A stretch of DNA of 64,000 nucleotides from Datura wrightii (taxonomy: Eukaryota > Streptophyta > Magnoliopsida > Solanales > Solanaceae): the NCBI GenBank assembly GCA_035772735.1, contig JASDFA010000007.1, positions 77,139,501-77,203,500 on the forward strand, read 5' to 3'. The notes beneath the pieces are model-generated. The model saw only the letters and a program-made list of their open reading frames with translations, was not told where the DNA came from and did not search any database. A program made the position numbers and the translations under genes. Each line of letters opens with the position of its first letter. Position 1 is the first letter of the stretch. Below, one piece after another: positions 23,246-36,149 of this stretch.

Positions 23246-24928
23246 AGAGAGTTGAACTTATGGCAGTGTCGCTGGTTGGAATTATTGAAAGATTATGATG
23301 TAAATATTCTGTATCATCCGGAAAAGGCCAATGTAGTAGCAGATGCTCTCATCCGCAAATCTATGGGGAGTTTGGCGTACTTGCAGCTCGAGCAGCGGGA
23401 GTTGGTCAGAGAAATACACCAATTAGCTAGTTTAGCCGTTCGTGTAGTAGAAACAGAGGACAATAAAGCAGTAATTCAGAACACCGCAGTGTCGTCATTG
23501 GTTGTGGAGGTAAAGGAACGGCAGTATGAAGATCCTGACCTGGTTCAGCTTAAGGACAGAGTTCAGCAAGGGAAAGCGCCAGATTTTCAGGTAACTAAGG
23601 GTGAAGTGTTGCAATTTAAAGGCCACCTTTGTGTTCTAGATATTTCAGGGCTTCGCCAGCAGATTATGAGTGAGGTACATTACGCCTGCTATTCTCTCCA
23701 CCCAAGCGCGACAAAGATGTACCATGATATTAAAGAAATCTACTGGTGGCCAGGTATGAAAACAGAAATAGCAGAATTTGTAGCCCAGTGTCCTAACTGC
23801 CAACAGGTAAAAGCGTAACACCAGAAACTAGGCGGGTTAACTCAAGACATAGTTGTGCCTCTTTGGAAGTGGGAAGCAGTAAACATGGACTTTGTGGCAG
23901 GATTACCCCGTACCAGGCATAGACATGATTCCATTTGGGTAATTGTTGACAGACTGACGAAATCAGCCCATTTCCTGCCAGTAAAAGCCACTTTCTCTGC
24001 CGAAGATTACACCGACTTGTATATTAGAGAAATAGTTAGATTACACGGTGTTCCAGTATCTATTATCTCTGACAGAGGAGCACAATTTACACCTAGATTT
24101 TGGCAGTCATTTCAGAGAGGTTTGGGAATGCAGATTAATTTGAGCACAACATTCCACCCACAGACGGATGGATAGGTGGAACGCACTATTCAAACACTCG
24201 AGGATATGCTACAGGCGTGTGTGCTAGACTTCGGAGGTAGCTGGGATGAGCATTTACCGCTGATTGAGTTTTCTTATAACAATAGTTACCACTCAGCTAT
24301 CCAGATGGCGCCTTTCGAGGCATTGTATGGGCGAAAATGTAGATCGCCAGTTGGCTGGTTTGAAGTAGGAGAGTCAGCACTGATTGGGCCAAATATTATT
24401 CATCAGTCAGAGGAGAAGGTAAAGCTTATCATAGAGCGCCTACTGACTGCTCAGAGCCACCATAAATCGTATGCTGATGTGCGGCACAGAAACCTGGAAT
24501 TTAATGTGATTGATTGGGTATTTTTCAAAGTATCTCCAATGAAAGGGGTGATGAGATTCGGCAATAAAGGTAAGCTCAATCCGAGGTTCGTTGGGCCTTA
24601 CCATATTCGACGGAGAATAGGCCAAGTGGCATTCGAGTTGAACTTACCTCCAGAATTAGAATCCGTTCATCCAGTTTTCCACGTGTCTATGTTGAGAAAG
24701 TATATAGGGGACCCCTCCAGAGTCGTCCCAGTCCAGGATGTCTAGGTTACGGAAGAGTTGGCCTATGAAGAGGTCCCAGTAGCCATACTAGACAGGCAGA
24801 TTCGCAGGTTGAGGACTAAAAACATTGCTTCTGTCAAGGTACTGTGGCGTAACAAGAACCGATAGGAGATGACTTGGGAAGTAGAGGAAGACATGAAAGT
24901 CAGATATCCTCACTTATTCCAAGCCTAA
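23246..24928 (+). pseudogene. A pol: integrase with chromodomain-like tail
   Basis: Same frame as RT. Zinc-binding region with H-H and CPNC (HYACYSLHPSATKMYH...AQCPNCQQVKA), then catalytic D (23888-23890, NMDFVAGLP), D (24071-24073, SDRGAQF) and E (24179-24181, in VERTIQTL): the DDE triad is intact. GPY-like region (FVGPYHIRRRIGQVAFELNLPPEL...VFHVSMLRKYIGDP) and a Tekay-type degenerate chromodomain (VAILDRQIRRLRTKNIASVKVLW...TWEVEEDMKVRYPHLFQA) ending at TAA 24926-24928. Internal stops at 23816 (TAA), 24173, 24743 and 24863 (all TAG). Confidence 0.95.
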
Positions 24929-25179
24929 TCAGTCCAGAGGTATGTTAGTATTGTTATTATATGGGATGCCTTATATTACATGTATAACGAGATAGCCGAC
25001 TCTAGACTTTTACATGATGATTGCTACATTATTGTGTGGAGTACCTGTATTGGACCTTTCTACATTTAAGGTTTTGAGATAGTCCATATTACAGGGGAGA
25101 CTCTGCCGAAATATTTCTAGAATAAGTCAAGTAAGTTGAACTTCTTGCAAGTAGAAGTTTACATTCGAGGACAAATGTT

Positions 25180-25196
25180 CTTAAGGGGGGGGAGAA
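25180..25196 (+). other. Polypurine tract of A
   Basis: CTTAAGGGGGGGGAGAA directly precedes TGTTACACC of the 3' LTR, with the phrase ACATTCGAGGACAAATG just upstream. Confidence 0.92.
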
Positions 25197-27793
25197 TGTT
25201 ACACCCCGTAAATTCATGACATGTAGATGGCCTATTTGCATGTTGGTTAAGAGTTTTTGAATGCCATACATGCTAGGAAAAGGCCCGGGGAAAGACCGAA
25301 TAAGAGACATGTTGAACCATCGCAAGAGGAGGCTGGCAGACCTCCTCCGCGATGGACAGAGTGTCACGGAGGCTCACCTCCGTGATACATAGCGTGTCAT
25401 GGAGGCTAACCTCCGCGATACACAGCGTGCCATGGAGGTGAGGTGCAACCTCAAGTATAAAAGCACCAACTTCGGTTTCTATCTCATTTTCTCACTTTTG
25501 AATTTCAGTAAACGATAGAGAACAGAGAGGAACGAAGATTTATGATAAATATTCATCCGATTACGCCATAAAACGCGATCCAAACTAAAATTAACTCCAG
25601 ATACCGAAGTATAAAGTTGCAGAGAACATTCTTGTGGAGTTAGTTTCGTGAAATTTGGCCAGCGAATCGTCGTCCTACCGAGCTAAGGTAAACGGAATTG
25701 CTCCAAATTAGTGTCAATATACTCCTTGCCCTAAAGTGAGCATTTCTCCCTTCTGGACTTCCGAGAAATAGTGAGTTTTCGGCCGTTTTTTGATAAGTCA
25801 AAATTTGGGCTATATATATATTAAAAATGATATTTTCTTTCAGAATATTAATGTATTTAGTCCTAATTGATATATATATATATGGATGAAGCTTGGATAA
25901 ATAGCAGAATATTGACCGAATTACTCCAATTAGTTGGGAAATCAGAAACGGAGGTATGTAAAGATAGTTCTTCGGCAAGTTAGTAGTTCCGGTATAGTAT
26001 AATAGTTCAAGTGCTAGTAGAATGATTCAGAAACAACATATTATGTTTAGTATGCATGTTAGTATGATATTAGTAACATCATGTCATATGCAGCGTGAAA
26101 CTTACTAGCTCGATGCGAATTCTAGTAGAAAGTGACCAAAATAGTACAACATGCCCAATATGTGATTTAGTAAAGTATGTTGGGATATTATCGTGTTCAG
26201 TTGAAACTTAGTAAAGCAATATAAGTTCCTGTAAGGTATTACAGAAATAGAATGGTAGCCTAAAATGAAGTTTAGAAAGCATGTTAGAAATAGTAAATAA
26301 TGTTACTATGAAACTCAGTTATACAGCCTGATTCCCAGCAGAAAAAACTATATCTTGTTCAGCATTAGACTCAGCACAGTATGACAGAAGATTATATATA
26401 TATACCATTATCAGTTTCATCATGTATTAAGTACATACATATCACTATCATTAGTTTTAGCATGTAGTATATACGTACACATTATTGTCACTAGTTTCAG
26501 CATGTGGTATACATAATTAGTACTACTAGTTGAGACCACTGTATTGTTTTGGGGTTGGATTACCTAGCATTCATGACCGCCCCAGGGTTAATAGCTGTAT
26601 CGACTCATCCGCTAGAGGGAGAGGATGCGTCGCTCTACGGAGTGGCATGCCGTCCCCCAGGGGACGAAGATGGATGCCGGTTTCCCCATATTTTGGGTTG
26701 GTCGGCTTTTATACACCCCCGTCGAGCGGGTACACCCAGGGTGTTGATTCAGGAGTCCTCTGGACTCAGGTACAGTTATGGTCAGGGGCTCAGCGAGCCC
26801 AAGTGCATATCCAGGGGATCGGCAGGATGCTTATAGTTATTATAGAAGATGGGACGACCAGGGTAGGGGTATAGATTGTGTGTTGATTGTACCTCCCGGC
26901 TTATGGGGGCCAGGTAAGGTTTGTGTGTGCTATGCTATGTTGTGTTATGTTATGTTATGCCATGTTACGCTAGATACGAGTAGATCGACAGTAGTGCGAT
27001 ACATTTCCAGGTATGACTCCTACTCCTTCCAGCATAATTGAGAATAGTCTTAGATTCATATTCTTAGTCAGTTTCAGTCTATTTCTCTCTATTTCAGTTC
27101 CATCAGTTGTATTGTTGTTTTCAGATACTTTTCAGTTGTTGCTTACATACTCAGTAACAGCGGTACGGACACCCGTTTGGAGCGCTGCACTACTTGCCTG
27201 CAGGTACTCATAGACGAGGAGCCGATACCTCGTGATTCCAGCCAGCTCACGGAGTCATCAGCTCCAGTCATCTAGAGTTAGATAGTTAGAGGTTTATCCC
27301 TTTTCTTTTGATTGTACAGTATGGTTAGTCCGGGGCCCTGTCCCGACCATATTATCAGTATTCTTAGAGGCTTGCAGATTGTGTATACCCTGTGGTTTGT
27401 TATACAGATCGTGTGAGGCCGTGTTTATGTTTTAGCTTGTTATGATGGTCGTGTGGGGCCTTACTCAGTTGGTAGTGGTGACCTTGTCGGTCACGTAGCG
27501 GTTTAGCACCTGTTTTCTTGATTTAGAGATAACTAGACAACATGGTGGCCTTGTCGGCCCTCATAGGTTCCCCTATATGAATGTGATTTTGGTTAGCTGA
27601 TATTATAGTACAGGTGGATATAGGGCTAGTCGGCCGAAGGCTGTATTTACAGCCGTTATATAGCCCATCATTTTCCTGAATTCAGAGTTAGAGCCAACTA
27701 GGAACCAGAAGTGGTTAGGCTCAGCAGTTTAGCAATTCAGGTCCCAGTAAGGGCACCAGGTGCCAGTCACACCCCCCAAGGTGGGGCGTGACA
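25197..27793 (+). mobile_element. 3' LTR of A
   Basis: TGTTACACCCC...GGGGCGTGACA, with the same internal order as the 5' LTR (array 25320-25440, TATA 25456-25463, tandem units about 26400-26520). Confidence 0.95.
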
Positions 27794-27798
27794 CCCTA

Positions 27799-28885
27799 TC
27801 ATGGCCCTGTCTAGTTGTTGGAAAATCTCTAAGCATATGTCCGAGCTTCCCACACCCGAAGCAAGCACCTGTACCTGCCAAGAACTGACCCATGTGCACC
27901 CGAACACACTTGCTGCAAACTGGGATACTAGAATCTACGGTTCTACTGCTCTAACCCCTAAAGCCTAATGCTCGCCCTCTCTGATCATGCTTAGGTCTGG
28001 AGGGAACACTCTCTGCTGAAGACGCTGAGGCTGAAGATCTCTGGTGCGTCTGCTTTCAGTGCCCACCACCTGGCCATGACTGAGAGAATCTGTAGCTATC
28101 TGTCCTGGACCTCTTGGCCTCTCTCTCCCTCACACGCACCGCCTCCATATACTAGGTGTATAAGACTATCCGAGGGAAATCCATATCCAGATAGAGTATA
28201 GCAGTCCTGCATTCCTTGTCTAAATAATTTGCCACCCCACGAACAAATTTGCTCACTCACGCCCTCTGATCAACCACTAACTCCGGGGTGTACTTTGACA
28301 AACGAGTGAACTCAAGGGCATACTCCTACACCGTCCTCCTCTCCTGCTTAAGATTCACGAACTCAGTAGCTTTCAACTCCCTCATCTCACGAGGGAAAAA
28401 ATGATCTAGAAAAGCAACTTTAAACTCCTCCAAACTGATAAGGCCTACTCCGGCTACCCTACTATCTTTCCATTGTATAAACCAAACGTGTGCGACCCCC
28501 TTCAACGATACGAGGCCAACTACACACACTCTACTCCATTCACCCCCATGACCTGGGTGATCTTCACAATCTCGTCGATAAACTCATGTGGATCCTCGTC
28601 CACCTTGGAACCAAGAAACTCTGGTGGGTTCATCCTTAAGAAATCTCTAACTCGTGCTGCCACCGTATTCTCGTTCTGCGGGACATGCGCCACTGCCTGT
28701 TGGTTGACCTGGGCGGTCAAGGTCTGTGCTAGCATCTGAATTGCTACCCGGAATTTAGCATGGGCAACTGGCTCTGGTGCATAGTGCTCCTAGATTGGTG
28801 GGGCTTGTTGGTGCCCGTCTCCATTGCCATCCTCTTGGCCATTTCCATTTCTATTCCTCCTACAGTTAACTCTGCGGGGAGCCAT
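27799..28885 (-). pseudogene. B2 gag (N-terminal and central part)
   Basis: ATG at 28885 (minus) opens MAPRRVN..., the start also seen in B3. The capsid-like region follows (AARVRDFLRMNPPEFLGSKVDEDPHEFIDEIVKITQVMGV; GVAHVWFIQWKDSR; FKVAFLDHFFPREMRELKATEFVNLKQERR). The knuckle reads CFGCGKLGHMLRDF: the last Cys of CCHC is Phe. Element A is inserted shortly after the knuckle. Several frame changes and stops are present. Confidence 0.9.
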
Positions 28886-29081
28886 GATTCAGAAACGTGA
28901 ATAGCATCAGTTGGAAGGATAGGGAGAAATTTCATCACACGACATAGATTATGAAAGAAGGGAACATTTCCTAAATGTCTCATAGCCTCTTCGTCATAAG
29001 TGTGGCGCACTTCACACCCATGAAAAAGACTCTACTTATTGCGGCTTTCAGACACCCTAGGACATTTCAAACCTATTAATT

Positions 29082-29089
29082 TGATACCA
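29082..29089 (-). other. Primer-binding site of B2 (tRNA-iMet, decayed)
   Basis: The minus strand reads TGGTATCA a few bases inside the LTR edge, matching the first eight bases of the initiator-tRNA site; the continuation no longer matches. Confidence 0.6.
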
Positions 29090-29093
29090 AGTT

Positions 29094-30205
29094 TGTCATG
29101 ACCCGAACATAGACCCGAATGGCAACATGGGACAAGGAGACCCAAGAGACTCAAAGTCGACCCATGGCATGAACATACATCTAACTCAATCAAATAAAGA
29201 GGAATACTCAACATAATAACATAGAGGAAGCATAATCATGACATAACATAGGAAACGAAACATACTTCATACATGACAGTTGAATACTACATATAGTCTG
29301 AAAGCCTCTAACATATCTGATGGGTTGATGGGACAACACCCCCAACTAATCCGACAGGTCTGGAAAACTGAACATAAAGGATAACTAATATCAACTGGTA
29401 CTCAGGAGATGAGGACTCACCACTAAATTGAATGCTAAATTCAGGAAACAAGCTAATGACAGTGTTGGGTCTGAAGGTCGGAGCCTGTATCATAAAACGA
29501 TACATCATAAATTATGTGGTCAGTATGTGGAATGTACCGAGTATGAAAGATAGGTAAAATGAACATTTAAAATACATAAAAGCTCATAAAGTAGGACAAC
29601 ATGCTCATAACATGAATATCATAATGTAACATAAGGTTCAAGGTTTTCAAAACATTCATAAATCAGTCATAATCATAATAATAGGAGAAAAGCTTCATTA
29701 AACAAGAGATGAGCCAAAATAATATGAACATGATCAGGCATAATCATGAGGAACAATGGGAGGACTCGTCTTATAACCGATATACCACAATAGAGCTTAC
29801 GTGGTCCCAACTATCACACTCAAGTGGGTAGAGCCGTCTAAAGACTTGCTGGGGCTAAGGACGATATCATGATATCAATATCAAGCTCGAGGCACAATCG
29901 AGGCAGGGGATACCTCACACGGGAGGTCCCAAAGTAGTGTATATATATAAGTCATAACCTATGTTGGCGTGTAGTTTTGAGGCATAGGGTGATCGACCCT
30001 TAGCCTACTCTATGCTAGATACTACTCCCAAAAAAACATGCATATGCACTCTATCATTTTTCAATGAAGCTCATCATCGTCTATTGACGAAGCTCAATAA
30101 TCAAATACATCTCAAATCTGAAATCATATATGAGGACCTTTAGCTCAAACCATACCACAAGATGAAAATAATTGGGAGTCTTCGCTCCAAAACCATGTGG
30201 TAAGC
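29094..30205 (-). mobile_element. 5' LTR of B2, first part
   Basis: TGTCATGACCCGAACATAG... parallels 11236-12375. It is broken at GGTAAGC by T1; TAAGC is duplicated on the far side (47851-47855). Confidence 0.92.
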
Positions 30206-30240
30206 TGATAGCGCTCAAACCACACTTCCAACTGAAGTAT
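30206..30240 (-). mobile_element. T1 3' LTR, outer 35 bp
   Basis: TGATAGCGCTCAAACC...GAAGTAT, identical in outline to the first bases of 46227-47850. It is interrupted after AGTAT (30236-30240) by B3; the LTR resumes after the second AGTAT at 39694-39698. Confidence 0.93.
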
Positions 30241-32414
30241 TGTCACAACCCGAGAGTACACCCAGATAGTAGACACGGGACAAGGAACCCCGAGAGGCTC
30301 CAAGTCGACCCATGAAATAAGCATATATTTAATTCATTCACATAAGGTAGAAAGCTTAACTTAATAGTCATGAACTAACTGAAAATCATAACATCAGATA
30401 TAAGAAACAACAATACAAGATCTAAACATAAACGACTGAATACTACACATAGGTCTGAAAGCCTTTAATCATAGTAGACGGGTTGAAGGGACAAGACCCC
30501 AACTAACCCTAACATTCTAAAAACAAAAATAAACATGGTCTAAACATGAAGTCCTCGAATCATGAGGACTCACCACTGAAAGCTATGAGCAGAACTGAGA
30601 GCAAGCTAAGAGCAATGCTGAGCCTGCGAACCAGATTCTGAAAATATATGGGTCAGTACTTGGAAGGTACTGAGTATGTAAGGTATGCAAAACAATGCTT
30701 AAAAACATAAAAGTGAAAGGAGTGGGGACATCATGATCATAAGACTGAAACATAAGTATAGCGTAAGGCTCAATACTTCCAAAATATTCGTAAACCTGTC
30801 ATAGTCATAACATGTGAGGAAAACATTTCATAAAACATAACTTGAGCCAAAATAAATAATCATGCATGCATTAAAACCATGAGGAACAATGGGAGATTTC
30901 TATAACTGACATACCCCATACGAGCAAACATGTAGCCCGACTTGTAAACCTAGTCGGGAGGTCGTCCATACCTTGCCAAGGGTATGAACCATGAAAGGCG
31001 TGATATCACTCATGAAGGACCTGTAGGGTATATGGGACAGTCACTGAGGAGGTCCCAGCATAACCTACGGTGGCTCGTAGTTCTAAGATTCGGGGCGTAA
31101 CCTAGGCCCTGAACCTACTCGGTGTTAAGTACTACTCCCAAAATATGTAACGTGCTCATAGAAATTCATACATGACATGCATGGATAGATAAATCGTGAG
31201 AATCATATCATGCTTGAGAATTTGTAATACTAGCCATGGAATTGGGCCCGTGAATCGGCCAAAAAAATCATAGTTCCTAAATCACAAGCAACATGTGGGC
31301 ATTGCCCATAATTTCAATGATACTTGAAATGCTTAAATTTATAGGAAACATGATCATAATAATATTAGTAAGTTAAAACATGCTTAAATTCAAGAGTTTA
31401 TATCATGCTTGATAAATCACCATAACCATCAATTTCACTTAAAACCCCATGATTTGGGCACATGTGCTTTTAGGGATTAAATCATCAAATATTGAATAAA
31501 ATAAGTGAAAACAGCCCAATAATTCAAACCTGTGATTTTAGACATACTACAACATGCTCATATCGATTTTTTGAGGAAACATGCATATGGGTTATGACCC
31601 ATCAAAAGTTGGTAACTCAAACATAGAATTAGGGAGAAATTGGGTATGGGTAGGGACTAAACTACCCATTCAAAACCCCACATACCTGGAATTACGTGAT
31701 TCTTAACTCCCTTGAAACACAAGGTGAAAACTCGAAGAATTGAAGAAGAACACTTGAATCTCCTCCTTTTCCCTTCTCTAGTTCTTGCAAATGCCAAATG
31801 AGACTTAGTATGAGCTTTCCTCCTTAAAAGACTCTATCCCGAACTCAAAACGATGTGGTTGAGGGTCCAAAAGCATAGAAAAGTTGAAATTGCCCTCAAT
31901 GAAATTTCCTCGAAAAACAGGTCTGGCCCCGACCACAACAAGTACTACGAAGTCATGACTCGTGGCCACCTCTCATGGTCATCTCACCACTTTTCAATCT
32001 TCTGAATTTAGCGAGGACTCGCATACCACAACTCGTAGTACCATCCTATGGGTCGTACTGTTAGTCATTGTACCATCCACCCATACCCAATTCGACTTAA
32101 CTGACTTAACTACAACTTCTCATCACGACTCATTGCTTTATCCTACGAGTTGTACCATGACCCGTGACGACTCACTCTGGCACCACTGAGAAATTCACCA
32201 TGACTCCTAACCACGAGTCATACCCATACGCCATGACTCGTAGGACTACTCGTGGTAAGACCTTAGGCTCCTAAACTCATCACAACTCAAGTCACGAGTC
32301 GTAGGTACTCACCACGATTCGTACCTCGAGTCGTACTGGTGTAAAATACCAAGTTTTCTACAGTTTTCAACTTCAACTTTCGGGTCTATTCGTAGGCCCT
32401 TTCGGGGTGTTACA
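30241..32414 (-). mobile_element. 3' LTR of B3
   Basis: TGTCACAACCCGAGAG...TTCGGGGTGTTACA, followed by a pyrimidine tract (32415-32432; purine-rich on the minus strand), which fixes the orientation. Confidence 0.95.
31925..32345. repeat. Motif array in the 3' LTR of B3
   Basis: Many copies of ACGA(C/G)TCGT-like words with CC..GG or T..A flanks (CATGACTCGTGG, TCACGAGTCGTAGG, CCTCGAGTCGTAC), spaced irregularly at about 15-50 bp. Confidence 0.88.
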
Positions 32415-32639
32415 ATATCTCCCCCTTGGAAATATTTATCCTCGAGTGTAGGAAACAAGAAGCAAACAGAAACATACAATTACCATATGCAAATACTAAT
32501 CATTTACGTCAAAAACTGACGGAATGACTACCCCTGAAAAGAACTACATAGCTGGACTAAATTCATACATCACGTACATATATCATATCATAAAACAAAC
32601 TTGCATGCATGAATGGAACATGAAAAACTTATTAGAGGT

Positions 32640-33400
32640 TTAGGGAAAGAATTGATACCTCAAACTAAAACTAGGTTTGTAGGGAATAGGTGGGGGTATT
32701 TACCCATCACATTCGTTTCAGCTTCCCACGTAGCTCCCTCAACATGCTGATTTCTCTATAACACCTTTACTGAAGGTACTTCCGTGTTCCTCAGCCTTCG
32801 AACTTAACGATCCAAGATTGCAATAGGAATTTCTTCATAACTGAGGCAATCCTTCACGCCAACACGTTCCACCGGAACCACCAAGGCTGGATCTCCCATG
32901 CACTTTTTCAAGAGCGATACGTGAAATAAGGGATGAACTAAAGCCAACACTAAAGGTAACTCTAACTCATAAGCTACCTTACCCACTCGTCTCACAATTC
33001 GGTAGGGGCCAATATAGCGGGGGCTGAGTTTTCCTTTCTTTCCAAATCTCATCACTCCCTTCATGGGAGATACCTTCAGAAATACCCAATCGTCGTTCTC
33101 GAACTCAAGCTCCCTTCTCCTCACATCCGCATATGAATTTTGGCGACTTTGAGCCATTTTCAGCCTTCCTCTTATTAACTGAAATTTCTCCATAGCCTCA
33201 TGGACTGAATCTGGACCCACTAACGAAGCCTCACCAACTTCAAACCACCGAATGGGCGATCTACACCTTTGCCCGTAAAAAGCCTCGAACGGTGCCATTT
33301 GAATGCTGGAGTGATAGCTGTTGTTGTAGGCAAACTCAAAAGAGGCAAATGCTCATCCCAACTACCCTTGAAGTAAATGACACAAGCTCTCAACATATCC
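32640..33400 (-). pseudogene. B3 pol: integrase C-terminus and chromodomain-like tail
   Basis: MAPFEAFYGQRCRSPIRWFEVGEASLVGPDSVHEAMEK...FENDDWVFLKVSPMKGVMRFGKKGKLSPRYIGPYRIVRRVGKVAYELELP...FHVSLLKKCMGDPALVVPVERV...YEEIPIAILDR covers the region after the catalytic core, ending in the Tekay-type tail. It is in a different frame from the core, so a frame change lies at about 33300-33400. Confidence 0.9.
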
Positions 33401-34326
33401 TAAAGAGTCTGGATAGTCCGCTCCGCCTGACCGTCTGTTTGCGGATGAAATGTCGTGCTAAGCTTGACCTGGGTGCCAAGTACCTTTTGGAAAGATCTCC
33501 AGAACTGAGAGGTGAACTGAGTGCCTCTATTTGATATAATGGACAAGGGCACTCCATGCAATCTAACCAACTCCTTGATGTACAACTTGGCATAATCTTC
33601 TGCTGAATCAGTGGTTTTGACAGTTAGGAAATGAGCAGCTTTGGTCAACCTGTCCACCACTACCCAAATAGGGTCATACTTTCTTCGTGTGCGGGGAAAA
33701 CCTATTACAAAGTCCATGTTGATCTCTTCCCACTTCCAAGTAGGAATGTTGATGTCTTGAAGTACACCTCCCAATCTCTGATGCTCGATTTTCACCTGTT
33801 GGCAATTTGGGCACTGGGCTACAAATTTTGCAATATCCCGTTGCATGCCATTCCACTAGTAGATTTCCCGCAAGGCGTGATACATTTTGGTGGCTCCTGG
33901 ATGGATAGAATATCTGGACCTGTGAGCCTCATGCAATATCCGAATCCTTAAATCCCCCATGTTCGGGACACATAAGCGACCTTGGTACCGGAGCACACCA
34001 TCTCCTCCTTTGGAGAAGACTTCTACCTTCTCACTTTGAACAACTTCTTTCAACTTTACCAATATTGGATCTTTATCTTGCTTAGCGTTCACCTCCGTTA
34101 CCAAGGATGAATCTGACCTGTTCTGAACTACCATCCTACCATCGGTCGAACCAACTAACCTAACTCCCAACCGTGTAAGTCGATGTACCTCCTTTACCAG
34201 CTCCTTCTTGTCTTCACTCACATGTGACACACTTCCCATAGAAAGTCTACTAAGGGCATCTGCTACCACGTTGGCCTTACCCGGGTGGTAAAAAACACTC
34301 ATGTGATAATCCTTAAGTAGCTCCAA
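33400..34326 (-). pseudogene. B3 pol: integrase core and linker
   Basis: Linker (LLKDYHMSVFYHPGKANVVADALSRLSMG...), zinc-binding region (HRSRYSIHPGATKMYHALREIY; AQCPNCQQVKIEHQRLGG), D1 (INMDFVIGFPRT) and FHPQTDGQAERTIQTL with the catalytic Glu. The second aspartate motif reads IISNRGTQF: Asp is Asn (codon 33529-33531), a G-to-A change on the coding strand that would abolish strand transfer. One in-frame stop lies near 33856. Confidence 0.93.
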
Positions 34327-34356
34327 CCACCCCCTTTGTCGAATATTTTGTTCCTT

Positions 34357-35715
34357 CTAGGCGAACACATATTGTAAGCTCTTGTGGTCTATGAATACAT
34401 CTACATGAACCCCATACAAGTAGTGTCGCCATATCTTCAAAGTAAATACCACCGCGGCCAACTCAAGATTATGGGTCGGGTAATTCTTCTCGTGAGTTTT
34501 TAACTGTCTGGAAGCATATGCTACGACTTTCCCATGCTGCATCAATACACATCCCAGTTCGACCCTCGAAGCATCACAATATACAACGAAGCCATCGGTA
34601 CCCTCCGGTAAAGTCAACACTGGTGCTAAAGTGAGCCTTGCCTTCAATTCCTGGAAGCTCTACTCACAAGCCTCCGACCATTGGAACTTTACCTTTTTTT
34701 TAGTCAATCTAGTCAATGGGGAAGCAATGGATGAGAAACCTTCCATGAACCTCCGATAGTAACCCGCTATGACCAAAAAGCTTCTGATCTCTGAAGGGTT
34801 TACTGGTCTAGGCCAGTTCTTTACTGCCTCTATTTTCTAGGAGTCCACCCTTATACCTTTGCTTGACACTATATGTCCCAAGAATGCAACTGATTTCAGC
34901 TAGAATTCACATTTGCTGAACTTGGCATATAGCTGGTTGTCCTTGAGGGCCTAGAGTGCTACCTTCAAGTGTGCAGCATGTTCCTCCTCGCTTCAGGAGT
35001 ATATTAATATGTCATCAATGAATACGATCACGAACATATCCAAATATGCCTTGAATATCCTGTTCATCAAATCCATAAAAGCTGCAGAGGAATTGGTTAG
35101 TCCAAAAGACATAACAACAAATTCAAAATGGCCATACCGGGTCCTGAAAGCAGTCTTTGGGATATCGCTCTCCCGAACCCTGAGCTGGTGATACCCGGAC
35201 CTGAGATCTATCTGTGAGAAATATTTGGCACCCTGAAGCTAATCGAATAGGTTATCGATCCTGGGTAAAGGGTATCTATTCTTGATGGTGACCTTGTTCA
35301 ACTGTCTATAGTCAATAAACATCAGAAGGGAACCGTCTTTCTTCCAGACGAACAACACCGGGGCACCCCATGGAGATTTTCTTGGCCCGATGAAACCTTT
35401 ATCTAGAAAATCCTTCAACTGTTCCTTTAACTCTTTTAGCTCAGCTGGGGCCACTCGATAGTGAGGAATTGATATGCGCTGCATGTCGGGCAAAAGATCA
35501 ATCTCAAAATCAATCTCCCTCTCAGGAGGAACACCTGGTAGTTCATATGGAAATACCTCAGGATATTCACATACCACAGGGGCTGACTGAATGGTTGGGG
35601 TCTCGGACGTGACATCCTTAACCCTAACAAAATGGTAAATACAACCCATGGAAATCATTTTCCTAGCCTCGAGATAGGAGATAAAGTGACCTACAGGCAC
35701 CGCTGAACCACCCAT
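34357..35715 (-). pseudogene. B3 pol: reverse transcriptase and RNase H
   Basis: Same frame as the integrase core. RT N-terminus (SYLEARKMISMGCIYHFVRVKDV...LLPDMQRISIPHYRVAPAELKELKEQLKDFLDKGF), KKDGSLLMFIDYRQLNKVTIKNRYPLPRIDNLFD, active-site box FIDDILIYS (FIDD 35011-35022, intact), thumb/connection, then RNase H (DGFVVYCDASRVELGCVLMQHGKVVAYASRQLKTHEKNYPTHNLELAAVVFTLKIWRHYLYG). Several in-frame stops, almost no frameshift. Confidence 0.93.
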
Positions 35716-36120
35716 CCATTCTAAAATCGGTTCACCTAGAAATCAAAACTCCACCGCTCGAATTCTACAGTTAACAGATGCGTAACATGCAAACAACCAA
35801 TCCATGCCCAAGATGATGTCAAAATCGGTCATAGCTAATTCTACTAAGTGTACGAAGGTAACCTTATGCAAGACTGTAATGGGGAAACCTCTATATTCTA
35901 TCCTTGCTACAACTGAATCACCAACCGAAGTAGATACAAAAAATGATTCTGAAAAAATTTCAGGACTGAATCCAAAGTGACTAGCAATGTAAGGTGTACA
36001 AAAGAAAGTGTGGCTCCCAGATCTAACAAAGCATAAGCATCAATATGAAAGACTCCCAACATACCCATAACCACATCAAGAGAAATCTCCTGCTCCTGTC
36101 GAGAGCTAAGTGCATAAAAC
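35716..36120 (-). pseudogene. B3 pol: aspartic protease (frameshifted)
   Basis: The minus strand carries the protease region between gag and RT, recognisable from the block corresponding to VGDSVVARIEYRGFPITV and DFDIILGMDWL of the other copies, but split by at least one frame change near 36000. Confidence 0.7.
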
Positions 36121-36149
36121 TGGTTTTGACACTGGTCGCCAGCTGAACC

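Larger units (their letters stand above)
17333..27793 (+). mobile_element. A: complete Tekay/Del-type gypsy element, CCCTA target duplication
   Basis: 10,461 bp. 5' LTR 17333-19932 (2600 bp), primer site 19937-19948, gag from 20145, protease-pol 21539-24928, polypurine tract 25180-25196 and 3' LTR 25197-27793 (2597 bp). Flanked by CCCTA (17328-17332, 27794-27798) inside the gag of B2. LTR ends are TGTTACAC...GTGACA. The LTRs are clearly similar along their whole length and nearly equal in size; over the first 120 bases I see roughly ten differences, mostly transitions. It is the youngest-looking coding region here, yet inactive because of in-frame stops. Confidence 0.95.
11236..30205 (-). mobile_element. 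B2: Tekay/Del-type gypsy element split by A, T1 and T2
   Basis: Minus-strand element: 3' LTR (11236-13540), pol (13786-17188), gag (17189-17332 plus 27799-28885), primer site (29082-29089) and 5' LTR (29094-30205, continuing at 47851-47872 and then beyond). Element A sits inside its gag, and T1 and T2 sit inside its 5' LTR, so the remaining part of that LTR must lie right of the window. It entered the gag of B1 at CAATA|TGTCATG. Confidence 0.9.
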
